Both the position numbers and the translations under genes were made by a program. Under the pieces are notes generated by a model. That model was not told the origin of the DNA. It ran no database searches and saw only the letters and a program-made list of their open reading frames with translations. This document shows, one piece after another, positions 8,942 to 17,074 of a stretch of 32,086 nucleotides of DNA (positions are counted from its first letter, which is position 1; every line of letters begins with the position of its first letter). The stretch is from an uncultured Prevotella sp. (GTDB taxonomy: Bacteria > Bacteroidota > Bacteroidia > Bacteroidales > Bacteroidaceae): contig CALCHM010000022.1 in the NCBI GenBank assembly GCA_937901345.1, positions 1 through 32,086 of the forward strand. Reading direction: 5' to 3'.

Positions 8942-9293
8942 GGTAGTATTATGAGTTTATGAATACTATTGTAAATCGGATCCACAGTAGTGCGAGCATC
9001 AGATTCTAACTTGAAACGAGTCTAATACAGAGAAAATGCTTCCAAATTATTTTGATAATTGTCCGTGACGACCGTGGAGGACAATAAATGAGGTTGAAAA
9101 TTATCCGCGACGACCGTGGAGGACAATAAAGGTGACCAATAGGTAGCATTCAATAGGATTAGCCTATTGGCAGCAATAAAATAGGGACTCACATTATGGA
9201 AGGTCCCTGATGAAATTCATGCTACACGCATGACAATCTAATTCCTCGCGGAATTGCTTCAGAGCAAATCTTCACAATGCTTCAGACTTCTGA
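8942..9293. ncRNA. Candidate structured RNA region: chain of hairpins with no ORF
   Basis: No gene is seen between 8826 and 9459. The stretch is packed with short inverted repeats: 8942-8950/8962-8970 (9 pairs with two G-U), 9001-9006/9018-9023, 9058-9064/9079-9085, a tandem copy of the last 42 bp on, 9151-9157/9163-9169, 9183-9188/9203-9208, 9217-9222/9228-9233, 9240-9245/9250-9255 and 9082-type repeats ending with 9282-9286/9289-9293. It lies between the nagA and glnS terminators, so it would need its own promoter. I recognise no known family (not tmRNA, RNase P or SRP). The strand and real ends are unknown. It could instead be a decayed repeat element. Confidence 0.35.
9052..9135. repeat. 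Two-copy tandem repeat of 42 bp
   Basis: The unit at 9052-9093 is repeated at 9094-9135. The shared core GACGACCGTGGAGGACAATA is identical in both copies; the left part differs at a few bases. Each copy can fold through ATT(G/A)TCC…GGACAAT, but the second copy has one mismatch in the stem. Confidence 0.85.
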
Positions 9294-9379
9294 GAAAAAC
9301 TAATATGACAGAGATAAATTACATGCCAATATTTCAGACTGCAAAATAAACTCTATTGGGTATTCTCACATTTGTGACT

Positions 9380-9420
9380 ATATAAAATAAAAGAAGCAGG
9401 AACTTTTGCTCCTGCTTCTT
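9380..9420 (-). terminator. Rho-independent terminator of glnS
   Basis: A perfect 11-bp stem (9391-9401 with 9410-9420) has an 8-nt loop. On the minus strand it is followed by TTTTATTTTATA. It lies 40 bp past the glnS stop and ends the recQ-glnS transcript. Confidence 0.9.
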
Positions 9421-9459
9421 ACTTACCATTATGTTAAAGAGAAAACTATGCGCTTTTGA

Positions 9460-11211
9460 TTACTTGGTATCTCTTAAACCCACTGTTCTATTAAATACGG
9501 GGTGTTCAGGTGTTGAATCCTTATCAACGTTGTAGTAACCGATGCGTTGGAATTGCAAATAGGTGTAGTGAGGAAGTGTTGCTACCCACTCTTCTATAAA
9601 TGCATTTTTGTTAATCTTCAGCGAATCAGGGTTTATAAATGGACGCATGGCATCAATACCGCGTACACCATTTTCCTTTTCATATTGCTTGATTGCATCA
9701 CGGGGATTTTCGCATGTCCAAAGACAACTGTAATCACGCACCTCACAAGGCACACAATGGTTTGTGCTTACCCAGTGGAGTGTCTTACCCTTAATTTTAC
9801 GGTCTGCGCCAGGCATGCCGCTTCTTGTTTCAGGATCGTAGGTGGCGTGAATGCATGTAATGCGTCCTTCTGCATCTTTTTCGATACACTTAGCAGGATC
9901 CTCGTCACACTTGATGATGTAGGCATTCTTGAGGCGCACTTCTTTGCCTGGACCAAGTCGCATGAATTTCTTTCCCCCGTCTTCCATGAAGTCGTCTCTT
10001 TCGATATAGAGTTCACGACTGAAGCGAATGATGTGCGTGTCTGAATTTTCGTCTTCGGGATTGTTGATTGCTGTCATCTCCTCAACTTGCCCCTCAGGAT
10101 AGTTGTCTATGACTAACTTGACGGGATCAACAACAGCGCTTACACGAAGTGCGCGTAAATTCAAATCTTCTCGACAAGCAGCCTCCATCAACTTAATGTC
10201 GTTAAGCGCATCAAATGTTGTGTAACCAATCTTATCGATGAAATTGAGAATAGCCTGAGGACTATATCCGCGGCGACGAATACCACAAAGTGTTGGCATA
10301 CGGGGATCGTCCCATCCATTTACAACACCTTCGTTTGTAAGCGTAAGAAGGTTGCGCTTTGACATCAAGGTGTAGTTGAGGTTCAGTTTATTGAATTCAA
10401 ATTGTCGAGGACGATTGTCATTGATGTCACCTTCATCTCCTCTCCATTCCTTAATCCAAGTTACAAAGAGGTCGTAGAGGTCGCGGTGAGGAACAAATTC
10501 AAGTGTGCAAATAGAGTGAGTAACACCTTCAAGATAGTCGCTCTGCCCATGTGTAAAATCATACATTGGATAAGCATTCCACTTAGTGCCAGTACGCCAA
10601 TGTGGCAAGTTGAGCACACGATACATGATAGGGTCGCGGAAGTGCATATTGGGACTCGCCATATCAATCTTGGCGCGCAGAATCATCTTTCCGGGTTCAA
10701 CATTGCCAGTATTCATTTCTCGGAAGAGTCGTAAACTCTCTTCCGCAGGTCGATTTCTGTAAGGACTATTTTGTCCAGGTTCTGTAGGCGTTCCTTTTTG
10801 TGCTGCAATAACTTCAGATGTTTGTTCGTCAACGTATGCTTTATCATTGAGAATACACCATTCAGCAAAGTCCCACAAATCTTGAAAGTAGTCACTAGCA
10901 TAGCAGACACCTGCCCAATTGTAACCAAGCCACTTGATATCCTCTTCGATAGCACGAACGTATTCAAGGTCTTCCTTCTGTGGATTCGTATCGTCCATAC
11001 GGAGGAAACACTTACCGCCAAATTTGTCTGCGATTCCGAAGTCGATAGCAATAGCTTTGGCATGTCCAATGTGAAGATAACCGTTTGGTTCAGGCGGGAA
11101 ACGCGTTTGTAATCTGCCTCCATTTTTACCTTCAGCTAAGTCATTTTGAACTATTTTCTCAATAAAGTTCAACGACTTCTTTGATTCTGTTTTAATTTCT
11201 TGAGTATTCAT
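9460..11211 (-). CDS. glnS: Glutaminyl-tRNA synthetase
   Basis: This is a class I aminoacyl-tRNA synthetase that charges tRNA(Gln) with glutamine in the cytoplasm. The 583-residue length is usual. The Rossmann fold carries the HIGH signature inside PPEPNGYLHIGHAKA (His47-His50). The second ATP-binding signature is MSKR (283-286), the normal GlnRS variant of KMSKS. The C-terminal half is the two-barrel anticodon-binding domain, with the conserved THCVPCEVRDYSCLW stretch near 480-500 and a final GYYNVDKDS segment. It begins 51 bp after the recQ stop on the same strand, with no clear promoter between, so the two are probably co-transcribed. A direct GlnRS means the organism need not make Gln-tRNA by the transamidation route. 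Confidence 0.96.
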   Translation of the reverse strand: MNTQEIKTESKKSLNFIEKIVQNDLAEGKNGGRLQTRFPPEPNGYLHIGHAKAIAIDFGIADKFGGKCFLRMDDTNPQKEDLEYVRAIEEDIKWLGYNWAGVCYASDYFQDLWDFAEWCILNDKAYVDEQTSEVIAAQKGTPTEPGQNSPYRNRPAEESLRLFREMNTGNVEPGKMILRAKIDMASPNMHFRDPIMYRVLNLPHWRTGTKWNAYPMYDFTHGQSDYLEGVTHSICTLEFVPHRDLYDLFVTWIKEWRGDEGDINDNRPRQFEFNKLNLNYTLMSKRNLLTLTNEGVVNGWDDPRMPTLCGIRRRGYSPQAILNFIDKIGYTTFDALNDIKLMEAACREDLNLRALRVSAVVDPVKLVIDNYPEGQVEEMTAINNPEDENSDTHIIRFSRELYIERDDFMEDGGKKFMRLGPGKEVRLKNAYIIKCDEDPAKCIEKDAEGRITCIHATYDPETRSGMPGADRKIKGKTLHWVSTNHCVPCEVRDYSCLWTCENPRDAIKQYEKENGVRGIDAMRPFINPDSLKINKNAFIEEWVATLPHYTYLQFQRIGYYNVDKDSTPEHPVFNRTVGLRDTK

Positions 11212-11262
11212 TAAGTGTGGTTAAGTCTTTAGGTTTTAGGTATGTTTAAACGAAAATTCAAG

Positions 11263-13443
11263 TTAATTGGCCATTTCTGATATAAATTTGATACGTACTA
11301 AACGGATTTCTTCTTCCGTGTAATCCGCTCCAAGTTCAGATACAGCATCTTCAATGTCGTCTGTTTCTGAATCTTTGAAGTATCCATAAATATCTTCTAT
11401 ATGCTCGTCATCAAGAATTTCTTCGATGAAGTAGTCAATATTGATTTTTGTTCCTGAATATACGATTGCTTCAATTTCATCAAGTAATTCAACAAAATCA
11501 ATACCTTTTCCTTCAGCAAGGTCGTCAAGCATCACCTTTCTATCAATAGCTTGAATGATGCTCACTTTAAGTTTTGATTTATTGGCAACAGTTCTGATTC
11601 GAAGATCTTCAGGACGCTCGATTTCATTATCCTCACAATGCTTCTTGATGAGTTTGCAGAATTCTTCACCATAACGTTTTGCCTTACCAGCTCCAACTCC
11701 AGGGATGTTTTCTAATTCCTTAATCGTTTGGGGGTAAATTGTTGCCATAGCTTCAAGTGAAGCGTCTTGGAAAATCACGTAAGGCGGAACGTCAAGTTCT
11801 TTTGCCATTTGTTTTCGCAAATCCTTGATCATGTCATAAAGAACAGGATCTACAGCGCAAGCCCCACCGCTTTGTACAGGTTCTTCCTCTTCTATATCTT
11901 CAAAATCATTATCTTCCACGATTGTAAATGATTTTGGAGACTTCAAGAATGCTTTTCCCGTTTTAGTGACTTTCAATACTCCCACATTATCTACATCTTT
12001 ATCAAGATAACCGCTGATAACCGCTTGTTTAAGCACTGGAGCAAGGGTTTTCTCTTCAAGTTCTTCTAAGGATGCAAATATGTCAAGATTTTCGTGATGA
12101 TGGGCAAGAACTTCATCTGTTTCATTGCCCAACAGAATGTCGATAATATATTCGGCAGTAAAATTTTCTTTAGTAGCAATAACAGCTTCTATTGCTTTAC
12201 ATAAATATTCTTTCGCTTCCACTTTTTTCTTAGGATTTAAGCAGTTGTCACAATTATGGCAATTATCTGGTTCATATGTTTCACCAAAATAATGCAAAAT
12301 TAATTTTCTTCTACAAATTGAACTTTCTGCGTAGCTCGCTGTTTCCTTTAGAAGTTGCTTACCTATTTCTTGTTCTGCAATAGGTTTGTCTACCATAAAC
12401 TTTTCGAGTTTTTGCAGATCCTTATGCGAATAGAAAGCTAAACAAATACCTTCTCCCCCATCTCTCCCCGCACGTCCTGTTTCTTGGTAATACCCCTCAA
12501 GACTTTTGGGAATTTCATAATGAATAACAAATCTAACGTCGGGTTTATCAATTCCCATACCAAAGGCAATTGTCGCAACAATCACGTCAATATCTTCCAT
12601 CAAGAATGCATCTTGTGTCTGACTACGAGTTGCCGCATCCATACCAGCATGATAGGCTTGTGCCTTAATATCATTAGTTCGGAGTACTTCTGCGAGTTCT
12701 TCAACCTTCTTTCTACTTAGGCAATATACTATACCGCTACGACCAGGGTGTTGCTTGATAAATCTAATAATATCTTTATCTATTTGATTGGTCTTGGGGC
12801 GGACTTCATAATAAAGATTGGCACGATTAAACGAACTGCTAAATTCCGCAACATTAGTCATACCTAAACTTTTCTTAATATCGTTTCTGACTTTTTCTGT
12901 TGCTGTAGCAGTTAATGCAATTATAGGCGCTAATCCTATTTCATTTATAATAGGTCGAATTTTTCTGTATTCGGGTCTAAAGTCGTGTCCCCACTCTGAT
13001 ATACAATGCGCTTCATCAATAGCGTAGAAAGAAATCTTAATTCCTTTTAGAAACTCTACGTGTTCTTCCTTCGTTAAGGTTTCTGGTGCTACGTATAATA
13101 ACTTTGTGATACCATTATTAATGTCACTCTTTACACGATCAACAGCTGATTTATTCAAAGATGAATTGATGAAATGCGCAACTCCATCATCCTCCGACGT
13201 ATGGCGCAATACATCAACTTGATTCTTCATCAATGCGATTAATGGAGATATGACAATAGCTGTACCTTCCATCAATAACGCTGGTAGTTGATAGCACATG
13301 GACTTACCACCACCAGTTGGCATCAAGACAAAGACATCACGCCTGTCAAGAAGACAGCGGATGATTTCTTCTTGGTTTTGCTTGAACTTATCAAACCCAA
13401 AGTAGCGTTTCAGCGGTTCGTGTAAATCAATTGGCATTTTCAT
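11263..13443 (-). CDS. recQ: ATP-dependent DNA helicase RecQ
   Basis: This 3'-5' superfamily 2 helicase works in recombination and replication-fork repair. The 726-residue protein has Walker A PTGGGKS (42-48), the DEAH box (143-146), the RecQ-specific loop SEWGHDFRPEYR (149-160), and motif VI YYQETGRAGRDG (318-329). The zinc cluster has Cys377, Cys395, Cys398 and Cys401 (CHNCDNC). A winged-helix RQC segment follows and an HRDC domain lies near 530-610 (IPGVGAGKAKRYG). A C-terminal tail of about 100 residues goes beyond the E. coli length (about 609), as is common in Bacteroidota RecQ. The start is the ATG at 13443; an ATG two codons later is equally possible. It is first in a likely recQ-glnS unit and divergent from umuDC. 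Confidence 0.95.
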   Translation of the reverse strand: MKMPIDLHEPLKRYFGFDKFKQNQEEIIRCLLDRRDVFVLMPTGGGKSMCYQLPALLMEGTAIVISPLIALMKNQVDVLRHTSEDDGVAHFINSSLNKSAVDRVKSDINNGITKLLYVAPETLTKEEHVEFLKGIKISFYAIDEAHCISEWGHDFRPEYRKIRPIINEIGLAPIIALTATATEKVRNDIKKSLGMTNVAEFSSSFNRANLYYEVRPKTNQIDKDIIRFIKQHPGRSGIVYCLSRKKVEELAEVLRTNDIKAQAYHAGMDAATRSQTQDAFLMEDIDVIVATIAFGMGIDKPDVRFVIHYEIPKSLEGYYQETGRAGRDGGEGICLAFYSHKDLQKLEKFMVDKPIAEQEIGKQLLKETASYAESSICRRKLILHYFGETYEPDNCHNCDNCLNPKKKVEAKEYLCKAIEAVIATKENFTAEYIIDILLGNETDEVLAHHHENLDIFASLEELEEKTLAPVLKQAVISGYLDKDVDNVGVLKVTKTGKAFLKSPKSFTIVEDNDFEDIEEEEPVQSGGACAVDPVLYDMIKDLRKQMAKELDVPPYVIFQDASLEAMATIYPQTIKELENIPGVGAGKAKRYGEEFCKLIKKHCEDNEIERPEDLRIRTVANKSKLKVSIIQAIDRKVMLDDLAEGKGIDFVELLDEIEAIVYSGTKINIDYFIEEILDDEHIEDIYGYFKDSETDDIEDAVSELGADYTEEEIRLVRIKFISEMAN

Positions 13444-13500
13444 GGCAAGTTTTGTTGTCTTTTGGAATCTTTGTTTGACTTCCTGTCTTTATTCCAAAAA

Positions 13501-13531
13501 CAAAATTATAAACAAGATTTAATCCCCCAAA
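13501..13531 (-). promoter_or_regulatory. Consensus Bacteroidota promoter of recQ(-glnS)
   Basis: On the minus strand TTTG (13531-13528), exactly 19 bp, then TAATTTTG (13508-13501) match the -33/-7 consensus TTTG-N19-TAnnTTTG in full. Predicted transcription starts about 50 bp before the recQ ATG. Confidence 0.8.
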
Positions 13532-13601
13532 TTATTTTGCTTATTTTTTTATTTCGTTTACAAATTTCTAATAAATCTCTTTTCAATATTTTTTTCTAAA
13601 A

Positions 13602-13666
13602 CGTGATTTCTGTGACATTTGATTTGCAAAGCGTCCAATGATATTCGTTCAAATCACGCTATTGGA
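13602..13666. promoter_or_regulatory. Interleaved inverted repeats between recQ and umuDC
   Basis: CGTGATTT (13602-13609) pairs with AAATCACG (13651-13658), and TCCAAT (13634-13639) pairs with ATTGGA (13661-13666). The two pairs cross rather than nest. They lie outside both genes, 120-180 bp upstream of the umuD start, and could be operator half-sites. An AGGGA…TCCCT mini-hairpin follows near 13672-13686. Confidence 0.3.
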
Positions 13667-13757
13667 TGATCAGGGAAAGACTCCCTTGTTTAGGGCAACA
13701 ACTAACGCTTGTTTGATTAATTTGATTTGCGTAATACGTCAATCAATATTTTATATG

Positions 13758-13765
13758 TATTTTTG
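13758..13765 (+). promoter_or_regulatory. -7 promoter element of the umuDC-type operon
   Basis: TATTTTTG fits TAnnTTTG exactly and lies 18 bp before the ATG at 13784. No good -33 TTTG is found at 19-20 bp, which would suit a promoter that is weak or needs derepression. It also shows that the upstream in-frame TTG at 13727 is not the translation start. Confidence 0.6.
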
Positions 13766-13783
13766 CAGAAACTTGTAAACAAT

Positions 13784-14413
13784 ATGGAAGAATTAAAGAA
13801 ACGAGGCGGAAAACGCGAAGGAGCAGGAAGACCTACAACGGGAAGCAAACTTTATACCTTTCGGGCACCTCAAGCAATGGCTTCATTCATTGAAACCCAA
13901 GAAAACAAAACTGATTTCATCAAATCGTGCATCTACAACAGGATGTTGGAAGAGACCACAGCAACTGAAAATCTTAATAAATTGGGCGCGGTGTATCCTG
14001 TTCAACGAGTCAAAGATTTGAAACTCCCCTATTTTAATATAGGTATTGTTGCGGGATTCCCGATTCCATTAGACAATGATGAACGAGCGCAAGATATTGA
14101 ATTACTCAGTATGCTATGTCCTAACCCTGAGTCTTGTTACCTTATTAAAGTTGAAGGAAATTCCATGATTGATGCTGGAATAGCATCTGGAGATATCGTA
14201 ATCGTTGATAAAAGTAATCGTACACCTAGCGAGCGTGAAGTGGCCGTATGTGAGTTTAATGGTGAATATACTTTAAAGCGATTTGTGAGAAGGGATGGTA
14301 TGGGATGGTTAGTTCCCGCAAATCCTGACTATCCTGAAATCCCCATAACACCGGAAGATCGTTTCGCTATTTGGGGTACTGTAACCTTCATCATTCACAG
14401 ACCAAAGTATTAA
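13784..14413 (+). CDS. UmuD/LexA-type self-cleaving protein with an N-terminal DNA-binding-like extension
   Basis: From ATG 13784 the product is 209 residues. Residues ~82-205 form an S24 (LexA/UmuD) peptidase domain: cleavage-site-like Ala90-Gly91 (IVAGFP), the catalytic Ser127 in VEGNSMIDAG, and the catalytic Lys165 in EYTLKRF. E. coli UmuD is 139 residues; this protein has about 70 extra N-terminal residues. The extension begins KKRGGKREGAGRP, an AT-hook-like basic Gly-Arg-Pro motif, followed by a segment compatible with a ribbon-helix-helix (SKLYTFRAPQAMASFIE…DFIKSCI). I infer a DNA-binding repressor that could control its own operon and be inactivated by RecA-stimulated self-cleavage, releasing a UmuD'-like partner for UmuC. 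umuC starts 9 bases after its stop. Confidence 0.8.
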   Translation: MEELKKRGGKREGAGRPTTGSKLYTFRAPQAMASFIETQENKTDFIKSCIYNRMLEETTATENLNKLGAVYPVQRVKDLKLPYFNIGIVAGFPIPLDNDERAQDIELLSMLCPNPESCYLIKVEGNSMIDAGIASGDIVIVDKSNRTPSEREVAVCEFNGEYTLKRFVRRDGMGWLVPANPDYPEIPITPEDRFAIWGTVTFIIHRPKY

Positions 14414-14422
14414 GCGTTTTTG

Positions 14423-15691
14423 ATGTTCGCGTTAGTAGATTGCAATAGTTTCTTCTGCTCAGTTGAAAAGGTGTTTCATCCTGGACTTGAAGGCAGGCCT
14501 GTCGTTGTTCTTTCGAATAACGATGGGTGTATTGTTGCGCTGACTGTTGAAGCGAAAAGATTGGGTTTAAAACGGGGTGACCCTTATTTTAAAGTGAAAG
14601 ATGTGATTCATGCTGGTGGAGGCAGGGTTTTCTCTACGAATATGCAACTATATGCAGCAATGAGCAAAAGGATTGTTTCCATCCTGCGAAAGTCGTTGAC
14701 TCATGTAGAACAATATAGCATAGACGAGGCGTTTTGTGACTTAGGGGGTTATGAAAGGTATCACGATCTCGAGGATTTGATGCGCAAAATGGTTTGTAAA
14801 ATAAAATTGGCTACAGACATCCCCGTTAGCGTAGGAATTGCTCCTACAAAAACGTTAGCAAAGGTGGCCAATAAATTTGCAAAGCGTTATGAGGGTTATC
14901 GCAGCGTTTGCCGCATTGACAATGAATATAAACGCCGAAAGGCGCTCTCGCTCACCAGCCTTTCCGATATTTGGGGAGTTGGCAGACAAACACTTGCGAA
15001 ACTCAAACGCTTAGGAGTTCATACCCCTCTTGATTTTGCTGATAAAAGCGAGAGTTGGGTGCGCAGACATTTCAATAAACCAGGAGTTCAAACATGGATG
15101 GAACTCAACGGGCACCCCTGTATCGACACCACCGAGACCGCCAGGAACCGCACCATCTGCACCAGTCGAAGTTTTGGAGAAATGGTGTCTGACTGGGAAT
15201 CCGTAAAATCCGCAATAGCCGCCTTTGCCAGCAGTTGCGCCAGCAAATTGCGCGCGCAGCGGGCAGGCGCGAAAAGTGTAACGGTGTTCCTGGCGAGCAA
15301 CCGATTTCGAGAAGACCTCCCGCAATACAGCAATGCAGCAACGCAAACGTTCATAACCCCAACATCCGACACCATAGAACTCACCCAAGCAGCCCTAGCC
15401 CTAGCCAAGCAGATGTATCAACCAGGAATACGCTACAAAAAAGCAGGCGTTATCCTTGGAGATATAGTTGACACCGCTGCGCTGCAGATGCATTTCTTCG
15501 ACGCTATTCCCAACCGTAAGCAGCGGAGCGCGCTCATGAAAACCATTGATGACTTAAATCAACGATACGGATTGAAAACCATAAGGCTCCTGGCAGAAGG
15601 CGAACAGCAGCAACCCTGGCAATCAAAGGGGGAATATCGAAGTCAAAACTACTTGACAAACATTCATGAAATCCTAACCGTAAAAATTTAG
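14423..15691 (+). CDS. umuC: Y-family translesion DNA polymerase V catalytic subunit
   Basis: This error-prone polymerase copies damaged DNA together with the UmuD product encoded just upstream. From ATG 14423 (a TTG sits directly before it) the protein is 422 residues, the usual UmuC length. The palm carries Asp6 in MFALVDCNSFF and the catalytic pair Asp101-Glu102 in YSIDEAF. The thumb has helix-hairpin-helix-like SLSDIWGVGRQTLAKLKRLG near 173-193. The little-finger domain follows (e.g. RTICTSRSFG). The C-terminus matches the UmuC-specific extension (QQPWQSKGEYRSQNYLTNI). The 3' half, from about 15080, is richer in G and C than the 5' half. It is probably translationally coupled to the upstream gene. 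No terminator is obvious; the repeat array begins 22 bp after the stop. Confidence 0.93.
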   Translation: MFALVDCNSFFCSVEKVFHPGLEGRPVVVLSNNDGCIVALTVEAKRLGLKRGDPYFKVKDVIHAGGGRVFSTNMQLYAAMSKRIVSILRKSLTHVEQYSIDEAFCDLGGYERYHDLEDLMRKMVCKIKLATDIPVSVGIAPTKTLAKVANKFAKRYEGYRSVCRIDNEYKRRKALSLTSLSDIWGVGRQTLAKLKRLGVHTPLDFADKSESWVRRHFNKPGVQTWMELNGHPCIDTTETARNRTICTSRSFGEMVSDWESVKSAIAAFASSCASKLRAQRAGAKSVTVFLASNRFREDLPQYSNAATQTFITPTSDTIELTQAALALAKQMYQPGIRYKKAGVILGDIVDTAALQMHFFDAIPNRKQRSALMKTIDDLNQRYGLKTIRLLAEGEQQQPWQSKGEYRSQNYLTNIHEILTVKI

Positions 15692-15712
15692 TAACAAGCC
15701 GCGAGGGGGACC

Positions 15713-15975
15713 GCCATGTACATTTTTATACGTCTCAATCGCTCTCCATTTAGCACGTCGGTTCTCTTCAAGTCATTCCCGTCAACCTGAGGCACGCCTC
15801 AATGGAAATTGGAGAGGGGAATACACCCTGCGGCACGCCAAATTTTTCCAAATCTGTTCCCGACAACTTGCGGCACGCCAAAATGGATGCAGAATGAGCG
15901 AAAACAACTCGCGGCACGCCAAATTTTTCTAAAATCAGTTCCCGACAATTTTCGCTGCACTATGATAATCAGAAA
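15713..15975. repeat. Array A: degenerate tandem repeats with a 40-41-bp period
   Basis: The core GGCACGCC recurs at 15791, 15832, 15872 and 15913 (steps 41, 40, 41). A decayed CTGCAC core follows near 15955, and two weaker units precede at about 15753 and 15713. Two of the spacers share TTTTTC(C/T)AAA(A)TC(T/A)GTTCCCGACAA. The best core is a perfect palindrome, TGAGGCACGCCTCA (15788-15801). The array fills most of the 542-bp gap between umuC and the glycosyltransferase. It shares spacer and period with array B at 24431-24647. Confidence 0.8.
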
Positions 15976-16119
15976 ACCACCCTGCGAATTGTTAGCGTGT
16001 TCCGGTTTTACTTGGTAATAGCGTCAAAAGTTGCTTCCGATGAGGGTTGTTGCATAACGTTTGTATGCTTTTTTTAATATATCATGTGACATTGCAGCGC
16101 GTTATTGCCAAAAAAGATG

Positions 16120-16127
16120 TAATTTTG
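16120..16127 (+). promoter_or_regulatory. Possible -7 promoter element of the glycosyltransferase gene
   Basis: TAATTTTG fits TAnnTTTG, about 105 bp before the ATG at 16234. No TTTG is at ideal -33 spacing. It lies after the end of repeat array A. Confidence 0.35.
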
Positions 16128-16233
16128 CTTTCGTTAACAAAGCGGTAATCATAGTTGCCAGCTCCGATTGAGGAACGTCATGCTCCTATGTTATTGCGCA
16201 AGAAAAAACGATGCGTTTCACTTTTAAGTTGTT

Positions 16234-17046
16234 ATGATGACAATTGATATTCTCATATGCTCCTTGAACAAAGGGATTGTAAAGGTTTCGGATGTGTTGT
16301 TGCCCACGAGGGAGGGCGTCAGATATGTAGTGTCATATCAATATACGGATGAGCGTTATTTAGACTTGATACCCAATGAACTGAAAGAGCGCCCTGACGT
16401 TGTGTTCTTTCAATATAAGGGCGAAGGACTGTCTGCCAATAGAAATTTAGCGATGGATAAGGCAAAGGCCGATCTCGTAATCTTTGCTGATGACGATGCG
16501 CGCTTCTCAGAAGCGTCTATAGATTTGGTCGTTGAAACCTTTAACGCACATCCTGACCTGGACGTGGCATTCTTCACAGCAAGCACTTATACGGGAAAGC
16601 AACTGAAAAATTATCCTACCCAAGAGCGCGAGGTTACTGAAATTCCTAAAGACTATTCCATTTCTGCGATTGAAATGGTGTGTAGACGTTCAAGGGTGCA
16701 AAGCGTAGTGCGTTTTGACGAACGTTTCGGATTGGGCACGAAGTTCTTGACATGTGGTGAAGATGACATTTGGTTGACAGATGCTATTCGTCTGAATTTG
16801 AAGATGAAATATTTCCCCAAGAAATTGGTTGAAACCTCTACGATGCTTAAGAAATCGTTGGTGTATGTCGACGCAGGTGTGCAGCGCAGTCGTGGTGCCT
16901 TTGAATATTACTTACATGGCAACTACGCATGGATTGTATGTTTCAACTTTGCCTTGCATGCTGCTTCAAAGGGCTTGTGTCACTTTATTCCCATGCTACG
17001 ACATCTTACGGAAGGAATCATCTACATGAGGAGAACCGAGAAGTGA
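16234..17046 (+). CDS. Family 2-like glycosyltransferase
   Basis: The 270-residue protein has a GT-A fold. The N-terminal beta strand is TIDILICSLNKG, followed by the sugar-nucleotide-binding GEGLSANRN (63-71) and the metal-binding DxD-type motif ADDDA (85-89). An acceptor/catalytic acidic motif, GEDDIW (175-180), comes next. It has no signal peptide. The C-terminal part (CFNFALHAASKGLCHFIPML) is hydrophobic and may touch the membrane. Such enzymes add one sugar to a polysaccharide, O-antigen or glycolipid; donor and acceptor cannot be told from sequence. It stands alone between repeat array A and a MITE-like element, with rfbC 4.8 kb away. An ATG doublet at 16234/16237 leaves the start uncertain by one codon. 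Confidence 0.8.
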   Translation: MMTIDILICSLNKGIVKVSDVLLPTREGVRYVVSYQYTDERYLDLIPNELKERPDVVFFQYKGEGLSANRNLAMDKAKADLVIFADDDARFSEASIDLVVETFNAHPDLDVAFFTASTYTGKQLKNYPTQEREVTEIPKDYSISAIEMVCRRSRVQSVVRFDERFGLGTKFLTCGEDDIWLTDAIRLNLKMKYFPKKLVETSTMLKKSLVYVDAGVQRSRGAFEYYLHGNYAWIVCFNFALHAASKGLCHFIPMLRHLTEGIIYMRRTEK

Positions 17047-17074
17047 CCAGAATATGTAAAATAATTTGGCGATA

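Noticed and set aside
8826..9459. Known RNA gene (tmRNA, RNase P RNA, SRP RNA, 6S RNA) in the long nagA-glnS gap
   Set aside because: None of the conserved core sequences of these RNAs that I can recall is present on either strand.
13727..13783. Upstream TTG start that would lengthen the UmuD-like protein by 19 residues
   Set aside because: A consensus -7 promoter element (13758-13765) lies inside that extension, so the mRNA starts after it; ATG 13784 fits better.
15713..15975. CRISPR array for the 41-bp repeats (also 24431-24647)
   Set aside because: The period is too short for repeat plus spacer, the repeats are degenerate, the supposed spacers are conserved rather than unique, and no cas genes are present.
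15809..16018. Small 69-codon open frame inside repeat array A
   Set aside because: It is generated by the tandem repeat itself, has no recognisable protein features and no promoter or start context.
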